A DNA stretch of 64,000 bases. Source: Haliea sp. (GTDB lineage Bacteria; Pseudomonadota; Gammaproteobacteria; Pseudomonadales; Halieaceae). The stretch covers positions 1-64,000 of the forward strand of contig JADJAL010000028.1 in assembly GCA_016704305.1 (NCBI GenBank), in the 5' to 3' direction. Positions 30,367 through 38,723 of this stretch are shown one piece after another. The position numbers and the translations under genes were made by a program. Under the pieces are notes generated by a model that was given only the letters and a program-made list of their open reading frames with translations, did not search any database and was not told the origin of the DNA. Numbering within the stretch: position 1 is the first letter of the stretch; each line of letters opens with the position of its first letter.

Positions 30367-30475
30367 TAATCGAGCCCAAAGTGGGGGCTGATGAAACATT
30401 TCTGGCTACTTGAACCCGGTGAGTTAAGCGCCAGCCCATGACCTCGAGTTAACGTGTCAGCACCTCCATACCGGT

Positions 30476-31109
30476 TTATTGCTGCGCGCTAGCGATGAAG
30501 GCATCAGACTGGCCGATACCACTGTTTATTTGCTGCACCAGAACCCCGATGTCGTCCGCCAGCGCATTCAGCACAGCCTTGCACGCGGCCAAGTCACCCG
30601 CATTCCGGGTTTTCCTGCAGCGCTTCAACTGCGGCATTGAAATCGGCCAACACTGGATCTGCCTGTCCCGCTGACTGTCGCAGGGTCTGCATCAGGCGCG
30701 TGTAGTTCTGCCAGGCCAGGGTCAATTTCGCCTGGCTGGCAGCTTTGAGGCGCGCATCGGTGTACACTGCGGCCTCTATCTGCCACTGCTGGAACAATGG
30801 ATCGGCGACTTGTTGTACCGCATCGATAGACGTGCTCATCGCCACCGCAGCCTGGACGGCGTCGTCGTGTGCCGCAACCACGGCGGCAGACACCGCCTGA
30901 ATATCTCCATAGTTGCAGCTGGGCAGTTGCAGCAGTTGCTCGTGCACCGCCTCGAATTGCGCCGCCGCCGCGCGCTGGGCGTCCCGGCTCTGTGCCACCT
31001 GCGCGACCAGTGGATCCAGACTGGGATAGGCGGACTGCGCTGTTGGTTGCGGGCTCGACTGGCAGGCCAGCAGAAGCAGTGACAGCAATGACAATAATAG
31101 TTTTAGCAT
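30476..31109 (-). pseudogene. DUF2959-like lipoprotein, frameshifted near the C-terminus
   Basis: ATG 31109 (MLKLLLSLLSLLLLACQSS) gives a clear lipobox. A helical body follows (SRDAQRAAAAQFEAV, STSIDAVQQVADPLFQQW). The frame stops after ENPECG at 30594, but a shift gives GDLAACKAVLNALADDIG and QSDAFIASAQQ to a stop at 30476-30478, matching the expected family end (DI...LI...I..AD.FI). This looks like a periplasm-facing lipoprotein made of long helices. The break may be an assembly error. Confidence 0.7.
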
Positions 31110-31235
31110 CAATTTCCTCCGTGGTGGGCACGGATTAGTACCTGGTGCCATTGTAGTCAGCCCTCAGGCTCCGGGACAGGGTCCAGTATGGCCAGTATGG
31201 GGCCGATTTTGACTAGTAGCTCCTGTTTCTGGAGG

Positions 31236-31769
31236 GAGTGTAACTAAATCTGTGTAACTGCCTATTATTAGCCCATGTGATGGGTGAGGATAGGTAGCGT
31301 ATGAACAAGAAAGAACTACAGGCAATCGCGCAGGCGGCGACCAAGAATATCAGGACCGAGGCTGATCTCAACGAGTTCCGCCAAATGCTGACCAAGATCA
31401 CGGTCGAGACGGCGCTGAACACAGAACTCGATGATCATCTGGGCTTTGCCCGGCATGAATCGTCTGGGTCGGGCAACAGCCGCAACGGTTATACCAGTAA
31501 GACCCTCCAGACCGAAGACGGCCAGTTTGAATTGAACACTCCGCGAGATCGGGCTGGCAGCTTCGCGCCCCAGTTGGTGAAGAAGCACCAGCGACGATTT
31601 ACCTCCATGGATGACAAAATCCACTTCCTGTACGCGCAGGGCATGACCACCCGCGAGATTGTCACTACTTTCAAGGAGATGTATGGCGCAGACGTCTCTC
31701 CTGCGCTGATCTCAAAAGTGACCGACGCGGTCATTGAGCAGGTGATCGAATGGCAGTCCTGGCCGCTGG
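31236..31769 (+). mobile_element. IS256-family element, copy 2, cut by an IS3 element
   Basis: The sequence from 31239 matches copy 1 (21483 onwards) almost base for base over about 530 bases, with only a few substitutions and no indels. The transposase frame starts at ATG 31301 and reads to IEQVIEWQSWPLD, then passes into foreign sequence at about 31770. The remainder of the element is not found on the other side of the IS3 element. Confidence 0.85.
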
Positions 31770-32790
31770 ATGGCTTTGCCCCGAGTTAGTGGACGGTTTC
31801 ATATAGTCCGCTTGCTCGTTTCCTCGAACGCCGCAGGACTGATATTGCCCAGATATCCGTGGCGTCGTTTTCGATTGTAGAACACCTCAATGTATTCAAA
31901 CACATCGGACTGTGCTTCGGCTCTGGTAATATAACTGACCCGGTTGACTCGCTCCCGTTTCAATACACCAAAGAAGCTCTCCACAACTGCATTGTCATAG
32001 CAGTTCCCTGACCCGCTCATGCTGGACCGCATGCCGTTCTGCTTTAGCTCAGCAAGCAATTCATCACTGGTATATTGCGGGCCGCGATCAGAATGATGAA
32101 TAAGCCCTGCCGCTGGCTGGCGGCACCCTATGGCCATCCTCAAGGCATCAATGATTAGGTAACGGCTCATAGTGCGATCCATTGACCACCCCACGATCCT
32201 GCGTGAGTACAGGTCCATCACGATGGCCAGAAATAGCCAGCCCTGCGTGGTGTGGATGTAGGTAATGTCCGAGGCCCAGCGTTCGTTAGCCTGTGCAGCG
32301 TGGAAGTTCTGAGTGAGCAGGTTGGAAGATACCAGTTGGTCAGGGGTCCTGTTCGACTTGACCCGAAACCGGCGCTTGGGACAGCCTCTAAGTCCTGCCT
32401 CACGCATTAATCGGGCAACCCGGTTGCGACCCACCTTGAAGCCTTCATCGTGTAGATCGGCCCGTATCCTGGGGCTACCATACACGCTCTTACTATCGAC
32501 ATGCAGGCGGCGAATGACACGGCTAAGCTCGCGATCGGTTTTTGCCCTCACGGACTCAGGACGAGATCGCCAAGCGAAGTACCCGCTCTTGGATACCTTG
32601 AGTACGCGACACATCATGGCAACAGGATACTGATGTCGGCGGTGGTCAATGCACTGGAACCTCATTTGGATTCCCTGGCAAAGAACACCGCCGCTTGCTT
32701 TAAAAAGTCGCGCTCCTGTGTAACTTTGGCCAGCTCGCGCTTGAGTTGTGTTACCTCATCATCGCGGCTTCGGCCCTGCCCCGGGAAAGC
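31770..32790 (-). mobile_element. IS3-family insertion sequence, truncated in orfA
   Basis: The left boundary is the junction with the IS256 copy at 31770 (tggctttgccccgagttag...). On the minus strand it holds the complete orfB and only the C-terminal 35-40 codons of orfA (DEVTQLKRELAKVTQERDF, leucine-zipper-like, ending VFFARESK). Beyond about 32790 the sequence leads into the thioesterase gene, so the orfA end and its terminal repeat are lost. Confidence 0.8.
31799..32665 (-). CDS. IS3-family transposase OrfB (DDE integrase core)
   Basis: 288 residues, intact. An HTH_21-type N-terminus (VLKVSKSGYFAWRSRP, SVYGSPRIRADL) precedes an rve core with Asp in WASDITYI, Asp in IHHSDRGPQYTS and Glu in CYDNAVVESFFGVLK. 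Its ATG overlaps the orfA stop (ATGA), as is usual where a programmed shift joins the two. orfA itself is truncated, so normal OrfAB cannot be made and the element is probably immobile. Confidence 0.9.
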   Translation of the reverse strand: MRFQCIDHRRHQYPVAMMCRVLKVSKSGYFAWRSRPESVRAKTDRELSRVIRRLHVDSKSVYGSPRIRADLHDEGFKVGRNRVARLMREAGLRGCPKRRFRVKSNRTPDQLVSSNLLTQNFHAAQANERWASDITYIHTTQGWLFLAIVMDLYSRRIVGWSMDRTMSRYLIIDALRMAIGCRQPAAGLIHHSDRGPQYTSDELLAELKQNGMRSSMSGSGNCYDNAVVESFFGVLKRERVNRVSYITRAEAQSDVFEYIEVFYNRKRRHGYLGNISPAAFEETSKRTI

Positions 32791-32826
32791 ATCCTGGGCA
32801 GGAAATCAACTTGAGGAAACAGAGTA

Positions 32827-33231
32827 ATGCCATCACTGCAGCAACTACAGGACTTCGCCGATGCCAACCTCAAGCAGCTTGATATTCACGTAGAGTCACT
32901 GGGGGAACGAGAGGCCGTTTTCACCTGTGTTGTCGGCGCAGATGACATTGGGTACGGCAATGCGGTATCCGGCCCAGCCATTATGAAAATAGCTGACACG
33001 ACATTTTATCTGTTGCTGCTGGCGGAACTGGGGTTTGATTCGGCGCTGGCAGCCAGCAGCCTCAACTTCAGCTTCCTGCGCAAGCCGCCGGGGGATCGAA
33101 ATCTACGCTGTCAGTGCCGTCTGCTGAAGGTTGGCCGCCGCCTGATAGTTGGGGAGATGACTATGTATTCAGAGGGGGATGAGCGTCCTGCTGCCCAAGT
33201 AACGGGGACGTATATCCCACTCGTGAGTTAG
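32827..33231 (+). CDS. PaaI-type hotdog thioesterase
   Basis: 134 residues with the hotdog-fold layout of PaaI: VGADDIGYGNAVSGPAIMKIADTTF, helical segment, then FSFLRKPPGDRNLRCQCRL and VGEMTMYSEG. Such enzymes hydrolyse acyl-CoA thioesters. GAGGAAACAGAGTA precedes ATG 32827. It lies directly after the truncated IS3, so the native upstream region may have been replaced. Confidence 0.85.
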   Translation: MPSLQQLQDFADANLKQLDIHVESLGEREAVFTCVVGADDIGYGNAVSGPAIMKIADTTFYLLLLAELGFDSALAASSLNFSFLRKPPGDRNLRCQCRLLKVGRRLIVGEMTMYSEGDERPAAQVTGTYIPLVS

Positions 33232-33253
33232 CACTCCCCCTCTGCCACAGAGT

Positions 33254-33290
33254 CCTCGCGGCAAATCCCGGGCAGGGCATGGGTAGCGTC
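33254..33290 (+). repeat. Second copy of the dispersed 37-base repeat
   Basis: cctcgcgg...gcatgggtag..gtc, 31 of 37 bases identical to 11225-11261. It lies just behind the thioesterase stop codon, as the first copy lies behind the Gre-like gene. It may be a small intergenic repeat element of the genome. Confidence 0.4.
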
Positions 33291-33371
33291 TGCCTGGAAG
33301 ATAAATCAATGTTAATTACCCCTGCCCTCCCAATGACCACTGACCTAACCAAAAACCATTTGCCATCTTAG

Positions 33372-33387
33372 CTGTACATATATACAG
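33372..33387. promoter_or_regulatory. LexA (SOS) box
   Basis: CTGTACATATATACAG is a perfect CTGT-N8-ACAG palindrome, the gammaproteobacterial LexA operator. It lies 37 bases upstream of the yebG start, a normal place for SOS repression. Confidence 0.85.
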
Positions 33388-33423
33388 TATAAAGAAACCA
33401 ATAACCCACGCATGAGGTGACCT

Positions 33424-33717
33424 GTGGCTGTTGTAGCAATGTGGAAATGTGATCGAGACGACGCAATGTTTGATTCCAAAAAAGACGCCGATGCCCACGA
33501 CAAGATGCTGGAGCTGGCAGAGAATTTTAGCTTGCTCTTCGAAAAGCAGATTAAAGGCATAAGTGAGCAAGATGCAGAAAATATCGGGCTACTGCTTTCT
33601 AGAAACAAAGACATTCTAATCGCTGCGTGCAAAGGCCAACCTGATCTATTGTTAGAGATGGGCAGCAAGAACCAGAAGGAGGCATCGAACATTACTCCCC
33701 TGAGTGCAAAGGCCTAA
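33424..33717 (+). CDS. yebG: YebG-family SOS-regulated protein
   Basis: 97 residues from GTG 33424 (MAVVAMWKCDRD), with MFDSKKDADAHDKMLELAEN, the signature of YebG. GAGGTGACCT before the start is the likely ribosome site. YebG is induced by DNA damage; its biochemical role is poorly defined. The LexA box at 33372 supports both the assignment and the start. The C-terminus is longer than in enterobacterial YebG. Confidence 0.8.
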   Translation: MAVVAMWKCDRDDAMFDSKKDADAHDKMLELAENFSLLFEKQIKGISEQDAENIGLLLSRNKDILIAACKGQPDLLLEMGSKNQKEASNITPLSAKA

Positions 33718-33986
33718 CTGCCTCAGGGAGCCCGTAGGCCGCCACTCCCCACAAACATTATCATCTCGAAAGCGACCCGCCGAATTCAATTTTAGAGTTA
33801 TTTCATTAATACCCTCACCAACAACTACTCCTTCAAGGAATGAAAATAAGTTTTTACCTGGGAGTATGGGCCCTTTCATCCAGAGCGCTTCCGGGCATGA
33901 GACTGTTGCTAGTATTCGACACAACTTATGCTAGCGGCTATATTGGGCTGCGTTTTTTTGTTGTAAACTCAGGAAAGTGGAAACAT

Positions 33987-34409
33987 ATGTATTTTAGTGC
34001 TGGCAAGACACTCACTACGGCCTTGGCTGCGATCATTGTCAGCGGCTGTGCATCGATAGCCAATCAGGACGCAATGGATACAGAACGGCGGCTGTCCGCA
34101 GCAGGCTTCCAGATGAAATTGGCAGATACACCAGAGAAACTTGCTCATCTACAATTCTTTGCTGATCGCAGACTGGTGCCGACCACGTTGGACGGTAAAA
34201 CCGTATTCGTATATGCCGACGCCCAGTCGTGCAAATGTGTCTATGTTGGTTCCCAAGCGAACTATCAAGAATATGAACGCCTGGCCATACAACAGAACGT
34301 AGTAGACGAACAACGGGCAACTGCCGAGGATGCTGCCATGGCGGCGGAAACGAATGCCCAGATGAATTGGGGATTATGGGGCGTGTGGCCACGACCGATC
34401 ATCTATTAA
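33987..34409 (+). CDS. Small lipoprotein of unknown function
   Basis: 140 residues from ATG 33987, chosen because MYFSAGKTLTTALAAIIVSGC is a good lipoprotein signal and AGGAAAG lies upstream. The mature part includes SIANQDAMDTERRLSAAGF, the stretch KTVFVYADAQSCKCVYVGS and a Gln/Ala-rich end (DEQRATAEDAAMAAETN). The helical-beta pattern resembles small envelope lipoproteins, but I recognise no family. Confidence 0.6.
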   Translation: MYFSAGKTLTTALAAIIVSGCASIANQDAMDTERRLSAAGFQMKLADTPEKLAHLQFFADRRLVPTTLDGKTVFVYADAQSCKCVYVGSQANYQEYERLAIQQNVVDEQRATAEDAAMAAETNAQMNWGLWGVWPRPIIY

Positions 34410-34479
34410 AAATTTGAGGCTCCAACACCACCATCATGAGCTTAAAAGACTTCCAGTCGATAGGCTTTGTAATACAAGC

Positions 34480-34752
34480 CTGAAGAAGTGTTTTGCAGCA
34501 GATCCATCACGTCTAGCCTGAAGGAGTACATCGTCTACTTCACCGTCCTGATCAACCGCCCGCGACAAGTAATGTTGTTTTCCATTGATCTGAATGGTCC
34601 GGCACACTGGCGATGGCTGAGATTGAAACTGTAGTAGAGCCAGACGGCGTAGGAAATGATATCGGGTGGGGGGCGCCTGGCCGGAATCGGTGGCGCTTAT
34701 ATGTATTCATGGGCCAATTCTATCGAAATCAGCCAGTTAAGTTGTCGGTACC
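34480..34752 (-). mobile_element. IS6-like element remnant (copy B)
   Basis: Only scattered matches to the IS6-type transposase remain, such as the block equivalent to DIISYAVWLYYSFN near 34625-34660. The far end ccagttaagttgtcggtacc (ending 34752) is the terminal repeat. The sequence is more diverged than copies A and C, with several breaks. It abuts the parE gene. Confidence 0.6.
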
Positions 34753-34763
34753 CGGGGACGGGG

Positions 34764-35057
34764 CTAACCAATATGTATTTTGGGTTCCATCGACTGGTGC
34801 AGCACGTCGATAACCTCTACATGAGTATCGCGGAGACGATAATAAATATGGTGTTTTTCAGCCTGTAAGCTGTAATAACCCGGTTTGATGTCGCCGCGCA
34901 CCTTACCGTTCTCAGGGTTTTTCGCCGCTGCGCGCATACGATCCCGCAGCATTTTTAAATAGCTCTTCTTCTGTCGCTCGCCAAAATTATCAAGGGTATA
35001 TTGACTGATCTGAACAAGACTTTGCTGTGCTTGCGGGGAAAGTAGATAGTTCGCCAT
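34764..35057 (-). CDS. parE: ParE toxin (RelE/ParE superfamily)
   Basis: 97 residues. N-terminal YLLSPQAQQSLVQISQYTLDNFG, central LRDRMRAAAKNPENGK, and the C-terminal KHHIYYRLRDTHVEVIDVLHQ are typical of ParE. The family poisons DNA gyrase (family knowledge). The start codon overlaps the antitoxin stop by one base (TAATG), so the two are translationally coupled. Confidence 0.9.
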   Translation of the reverse strand: MANYLLSPQAQQSLVQISQYTLDNFGERQKKSYLKMLRDRMRAAAKNPENGKVRGDIKPGYYSLQAEKHHIYYRLRDTHVEVIDVLHQSMEPKIHIG

Positions 35058-35293
35058 TAGCCAATCAATTTCTGCATGAAGGCTTCACCCTCAGTGCCCT
35101 GGCCCTGATCGAGTTGAATTTCTCCCCTTGCCAACGTTTCCCGCAATAAATCCAGTTTGGTTTCTTCCTGTTCCAGCAGCCGCAGGGCGGCCCGCACGGC
35201 ATCACTTACCGATGCATAGCGACCACTTTTCACCCGATCATCAACAAAATTCTCGAAGTGATCGCCCAATAAGACACTCGTATTTTTAGCCAT
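35057..35293 (-). CDS. parD: ParD antitoxin
   Basis: 78 residues from ATG 35293 (MAKNTSVLLGDHFENFVDD), with the ribbon-helix-helix pattern SGRYASVSDAVRAALRLLEQEE. Longer upstream starts lack support. A palindrome at 35329-35347, 36 bases before the start, is a likely operator for ParD autoregulation. ParD binds ParE and represses the pair. Confidence 0.9.
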   Translation of the reverse strand: MAKNTSVLLGDHFENFVDDRVKSGRYASVSDAVRAALRLLEQEETKLDLLRETLARGEIQLDQGQGTEGEAFMQKLIG

Positions 35294-35328
35294 GGCTCTG
35301 TCTTTCCTGGAAAGTACTCTTTTTTGAT

Positions 35329-35347
35329 AATACCAAGAATTGGTATT
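35329..35347. promoter_or_regulatory. Palindromic operator upstream of parDE
   Basis: AATACCAA-GAA-TTGGTATT is a perfect 8+8 inverted repeat with a 3-base centre, 36 bases upstream of the parD start. This is where ParD-type antitoxins usually bind. The assignment as the parDE operator is inference. Confidence 0.55.
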
Positions 35348-35384
35348 TCTCCAAAGAATATATTCAACCTGTGCACGGCGAATT

Positions 35385-35607
35385 CGTGATGCCTCGTTCA
35401 GCCAGGAGGTCTTCAATATCCAGGTCGCTCAGATTGAATCGGTAGCAGAGCCAGACGGCGCAGGAAATAATATCGGGTGGGAAGCGATGGCGCTTATAGG
35501 TATTCATGGACCGATCTTAGCAATTTCGGCCCATTAAGTTGGCAATACCGTTTGTAGATATTCATCCGCCAATTCTATCCATTTCGGCCCGTTAACTTGG
35601 CCGTACC
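35385..35607 (-). mobile_element. IS6-like element end (copy C) followed by a second terminal repeat
   Basis: Bases 35385-35549 are the start of an IS6-type transposase (MNTYKRHRFPPDIISCAVW...) with its terminal repeat ending at 35549. Immediately outside is another, diverged end (cccgttaacttggccgtacc) finishing at 35607. Two ends in tandem suggest repeated insertion at the same place. The transposase is lost beyond about 55 codons. Confidence 0.6.
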
Positions 35608-35624
35608 ATCCCCATAGTTCGAAA

Positions 35625-38105
35625 TCATCGGCGAGTAAAGTTCCAGGTTGCCTTGGTAGTCGCTGAGCAAAAGCTACCAAGGAACGTGTCGGGAGCGGGT
35701 CGGCCACCCAAGCTTGGAAGTGTGGCTATGCTCCGACATGCGGCGTCATTTCCACTGAAAGTTTTGGTATCACTGCCTGTCCATTGATTGCTCTTCGGGT
35801 CAACTTGGCCTGTGAAGGTTTGCGGAAACAAGTTGATGGCAAAATTGAAAGGGTCCGGTCCAAGCGTTTCTCTGGAGAAACCCAAAGGCAGATCACCGCA
35901 ACTATCACCCACAATATTCTGGTTGCCTATGCCACTTGTGCTGCCAGAAAAAGTCGATCTAATGTCGCCGTTAGTGAGTTCAAGCAAGCCGTTGTTACCC
36001 ACGCGAAGACGCCAAAGACCAATTGGACTGGCAACCACTTCGCTGCTCAAACCGACCAATCCAGCACCGGCATCAATAGTGCAGAAGCCAGGGTCGTCTT
36101 CTGAGTAATTGTTAGACTTTCTAAAATCCAAGCTGCCTTGAACAACGACATTAGTCACCGTTAAATCTGCAGTGGTACCGATTGGAATTTTTCCATTTGA
36201 CGATAACTCGATGTCTAATCGTAAACTGCTGGATGTCGAACCGAAGTGAGTGAATCTACAGTCGGCACGGCTAGAAAATAAACAACCCGTTGAGAATTCT
36301 TTAGAAATTGATTGATCAAAACTTCCTTCGGGGTTGTACTCAATGGTCACAGTTCCTGTCCATTCACTTTCCGCAAAATTTCCCGCTGTGAGAACGACAT
36401 TCACTTCAAAAAGCTCGAAGGGATCACTCAGGATCTCACCGTTTGAATCGGTACATAAGCCGCCTTCCCGGCTAATTTTTAAAGCAAAGTCAGAGGTAGT
36501 CGCAGGATCCAGGCCAGCAATGGGCAACACCCTGGAAAGCACCAAATCAACCGGAGGCTCGCTCAAAGGGTAAACCAGACCGTTGCGTGCAAGGCGCGCA
36601 ACTTCGACATTGTTGATACGATAAACGATGTCCGCATTAGACACAGATTCGTCAGGGCAGCGAAGTGCCGCAGCCGCACCCGACACAACCAGGCTTCCTT
36701 CACGCGGCACCTCTACACGAATAGTTCGGTTGTAACTCCCCAAGCCGCCCAGGGCTTGAAGTGTGGCCGCCTGATCAGTCAGCTCGTCCGGTAACGTGAG
36801 CGCATCGTCGAACACCTTCAAACTGATTGAGGGCCCCGTGCAATACATCAAATCACGCTCGACATCCGCCAGGCTGAAACGCGCAAAGCCAAGAAACTTA
36901 TCCTCATCGTTGACTTCGCTCCCCAAGGCATAAAACTGACTCATAGCCAGCCCTTGGTTCGCTGTGGTACGACAGTCTGCAAATGAAGAGTTACGCATGC
37001 TGTCGAGCAAATCAGGGATCACCGTATCGGATATCGAATCACAGATTTCGCCCAGAGAAAGCAATTGGCATCCCGCCGCCAGGTCGACAATGCCTGTCAT
37101 TTCTTCCGCGCCCTCTTCCCCGATTAAATTACCCCGTAAGAGACGGCTTTGTAAGATCGCCGTTATTTGCGCAAACTTTTCCCTGATCTTGGCGTCAGCC
37201 TGCTCAAGATCAACATTGCTGCAAGTCGCATTCGACAACTGCACTGCGGCAGAAGCCCCAAACAATTTGGAGATGGCGCTTAAAAATTCTTCAGTGTCAC
37301 TGGGAATGATCGCGTTAGTCACGGCTTCGCCAAGTCGGTCACAACTTTGTTGCTGCAATAACTCAAGGTTTATATCTGCACAGGATTGCAGTAGGGACGA
37401 CAGACGTTCAAATATGGCCTGCGCTTCTTCCATACCTTCAAAGTTATTCAGATTGGACAGGAGGCTGGCGAGGATGGCCACATCGCCCTCGCAATTGATG
37501 GACTTCACGATCAGCTGGCTGGCAGCGTCAATATCCGGAGGGTTTGCGGCTGCGAAGAACATCGGAGCGCTTGGAACATCGCCCTCAAGTTTCTGTTCGG
37601 ATGACTGAACCAGTAACACGTCCTGCTCGGCATAGCCAAGGAAGCGAATCTGCGCACTCACAACATTGTCGTCGACCTGGGACGGAAACGGTGTCAGTGT
37701 GCCATCCGGTCCTAACCAGAAAAAGTTAGCTGTTGAAGGAAGATCAGGCAACTCGAAACGAAGCTCTGATGCGACATTAAAGCGCAGGGCTGCTGGCTTT
37801 AGTCTAAATCGAGCCAACTCATCGGCCTTCGGGGTCTGTGTTTCCAGCGAGATCTGCTGGGCATCAGTGAGCGCTCCGGGGGCGAAATCAAGAGAAAGAT
37901 TGCGCAGCGTAACGTTACCGCCGTTACCATCAATCACGGCAACGACAGAACTCAACTCTTCTACTGGAGGGGTAACAATGACCGGGCTATCAGTGACCGT
38001 GCCATCACCGCTATTACTACAAGCCGAAATAGCTATGCAGAGAATCGCCAGCAAAAGGCGACGGAAACTCCCGACGATCAATGCCTGAGCTGAACTAGTA
38101 GACAT
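35625..38105 (-). CDS. Large lipoprotein of unknown function
   Basis: 826 residues from ATG 38105, chosen because it gives a lipoprotein signal (LLLAILCIAISACSNSG); starts upstream to 38165 are possible. An N-terminal ZU5-like beta region (GGNVTLRNLSLDFAPGALT) leads to a helical middle with many Cys and a beta-rich C-terminal half. It is probably an outer-membrane lipoprotein. I recognise no catalytic motif. It is intact, unlike many genes to its left, and lies between IS6-like ends at 35607 and 38493. Confidence 0.8.
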   Translation of the reverse strand: MSTSSAQALIVGSFRRLLLAILCIAISACSNSGDGTVTDSPVIVTPPVEELSSVVAVIDGNGGNVTLRNLSLDFAPGALTDAQQISLETQTPKADELARFRLKPAALRFNVASELRFELPDLPSTANFFWLGPDGTLTPFPSQVDDNVVSAQIRFLGYAEQDVLLVQSSEQKLEGDVPSAPMFFAAANPPDIDAASQLIVKSINCEGDVAILASLLSNLNNFEGMEEAQAIFERLSSLLQSCADINLELLQQQSCDRLGEAVTNAIIPSDTEEFLSAISKLFGASAAVQLSNATCSNVDLEQADAKIREKFAQITAILQSRLLRGNLIGEEGAEEMTGIVDLAAGCQLLSLGEICDSISDTVIPDLLDSMRNSSFADCRTTANQGLAMSQFYALGSEVNDEDKFLGFARFSLADVERDLMYCTGPSISLKVFDDALTLPDELTDQAATLQALGGLGSYNRTIRVEVPREGSLVVSGAAAALRCPDESVSNADIVYRINNVEVARLARNGLVYPLSEPPVDLVLSRVLPIAGLDPATTSDFALKISREGGLCTDSNGEILSDPFELFEVNVVLTAGNFAESEWTGTVTIEYNPEGSFDQSISKEFSTGCLFSSRADCRFTHFGSTSSSLRLDIELSSNGKIPIGTTADLTVTNVVVQGSLDFRKSNNYSEDDPGFCTIDAGAGLVGLSSEVVASPIGLWRLRVGNNGLLELTNGDIRSTFSGSTSGIGNQNIVGDSCGDLPLGFSRETLGPDPFNFAINLFPQTFTGQVDPKSNQWTGSDTKTFSGNDAACRSIATLPSLGGRPAPDTFLGSFCSATTKATWNFTRR

Positions 38106-38723
38106 CCTTTTCCTACAGGCACCCGATAATTGCATGGAGATAAACCCTCGCCAGTTCGCATACAACAGATAATTGAGTAAAGGAATGGTACGAAAGTAAT
38201 GCGGGGGTTTTGGATTCTTACAGCAGCGGTTTCGAATGTATCAAGACTGCCAACCCCTTCGCTTCTTTCCACTGTCCCTCTACTTACCAAGAACTCCAAC
38301 GCATATTTTTTATCAAATGCGTTGTCGGCCAGAAGCACTCATACACAATATCGAAAGTGGAACACTGCGTAAAAATTCAAACCGGATACAACTGCTATTT
38401 TTTAGGGTCAAGCTTGCGGAAAAAGTATACTCCTAAAAAGGGGAATAGATACTTCCCCGATTAATATACTTGTGGGGCTGTTGAGTATAGGTGGTACTGG
38501 CAAGTTAGGTACTCGAGGCTAGGGAAATTTGGCTCTGGGCCTAAGGCGACAGCCCTGCTCCATTCGCTTCATGCGATTGCTCAGCGCGATTATTCTCATG
38601 CCAATTGGTACTATGGATCGTGTCGAGCACGACCTCTCGCTGCGCTACCGGATAACTTCGCAGTTTGTCCGTCACAATCTCCCTGGGCTCATTGCCACTG
38701 GATCGCAACAGCCATCTGAAACG
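38106..38723. other. Gap with an isolated IS6-like end
   Basis: No convincing gene. The IS6-like terminal sequence ggtactggcaagttaggtac lies at 38493-38512. A short perfect stem, ggggaa...ttcccc, lies just before it near 38440. The part near 38105 should carry the promoter of the large lipoprotein. A frame at 38573 (MRLLSAIILMPIG) is too short and unsupported to call. Confidence 0.4.

Noticed and set aside
36964..37608. Long plus-strand frame inside the large lipoprotein gene
   Set aside because: Antisense to an intact 826-residue gene with a clear lipoprotein signal; composition is Ser/Arg-rich and unstructured, so it is a shadow.
38573..38720. Frame starting MRLLSAIILMPIG
   Set aside because: Short, no ribosome site, and runs into the antisense of the serine hydrolase.
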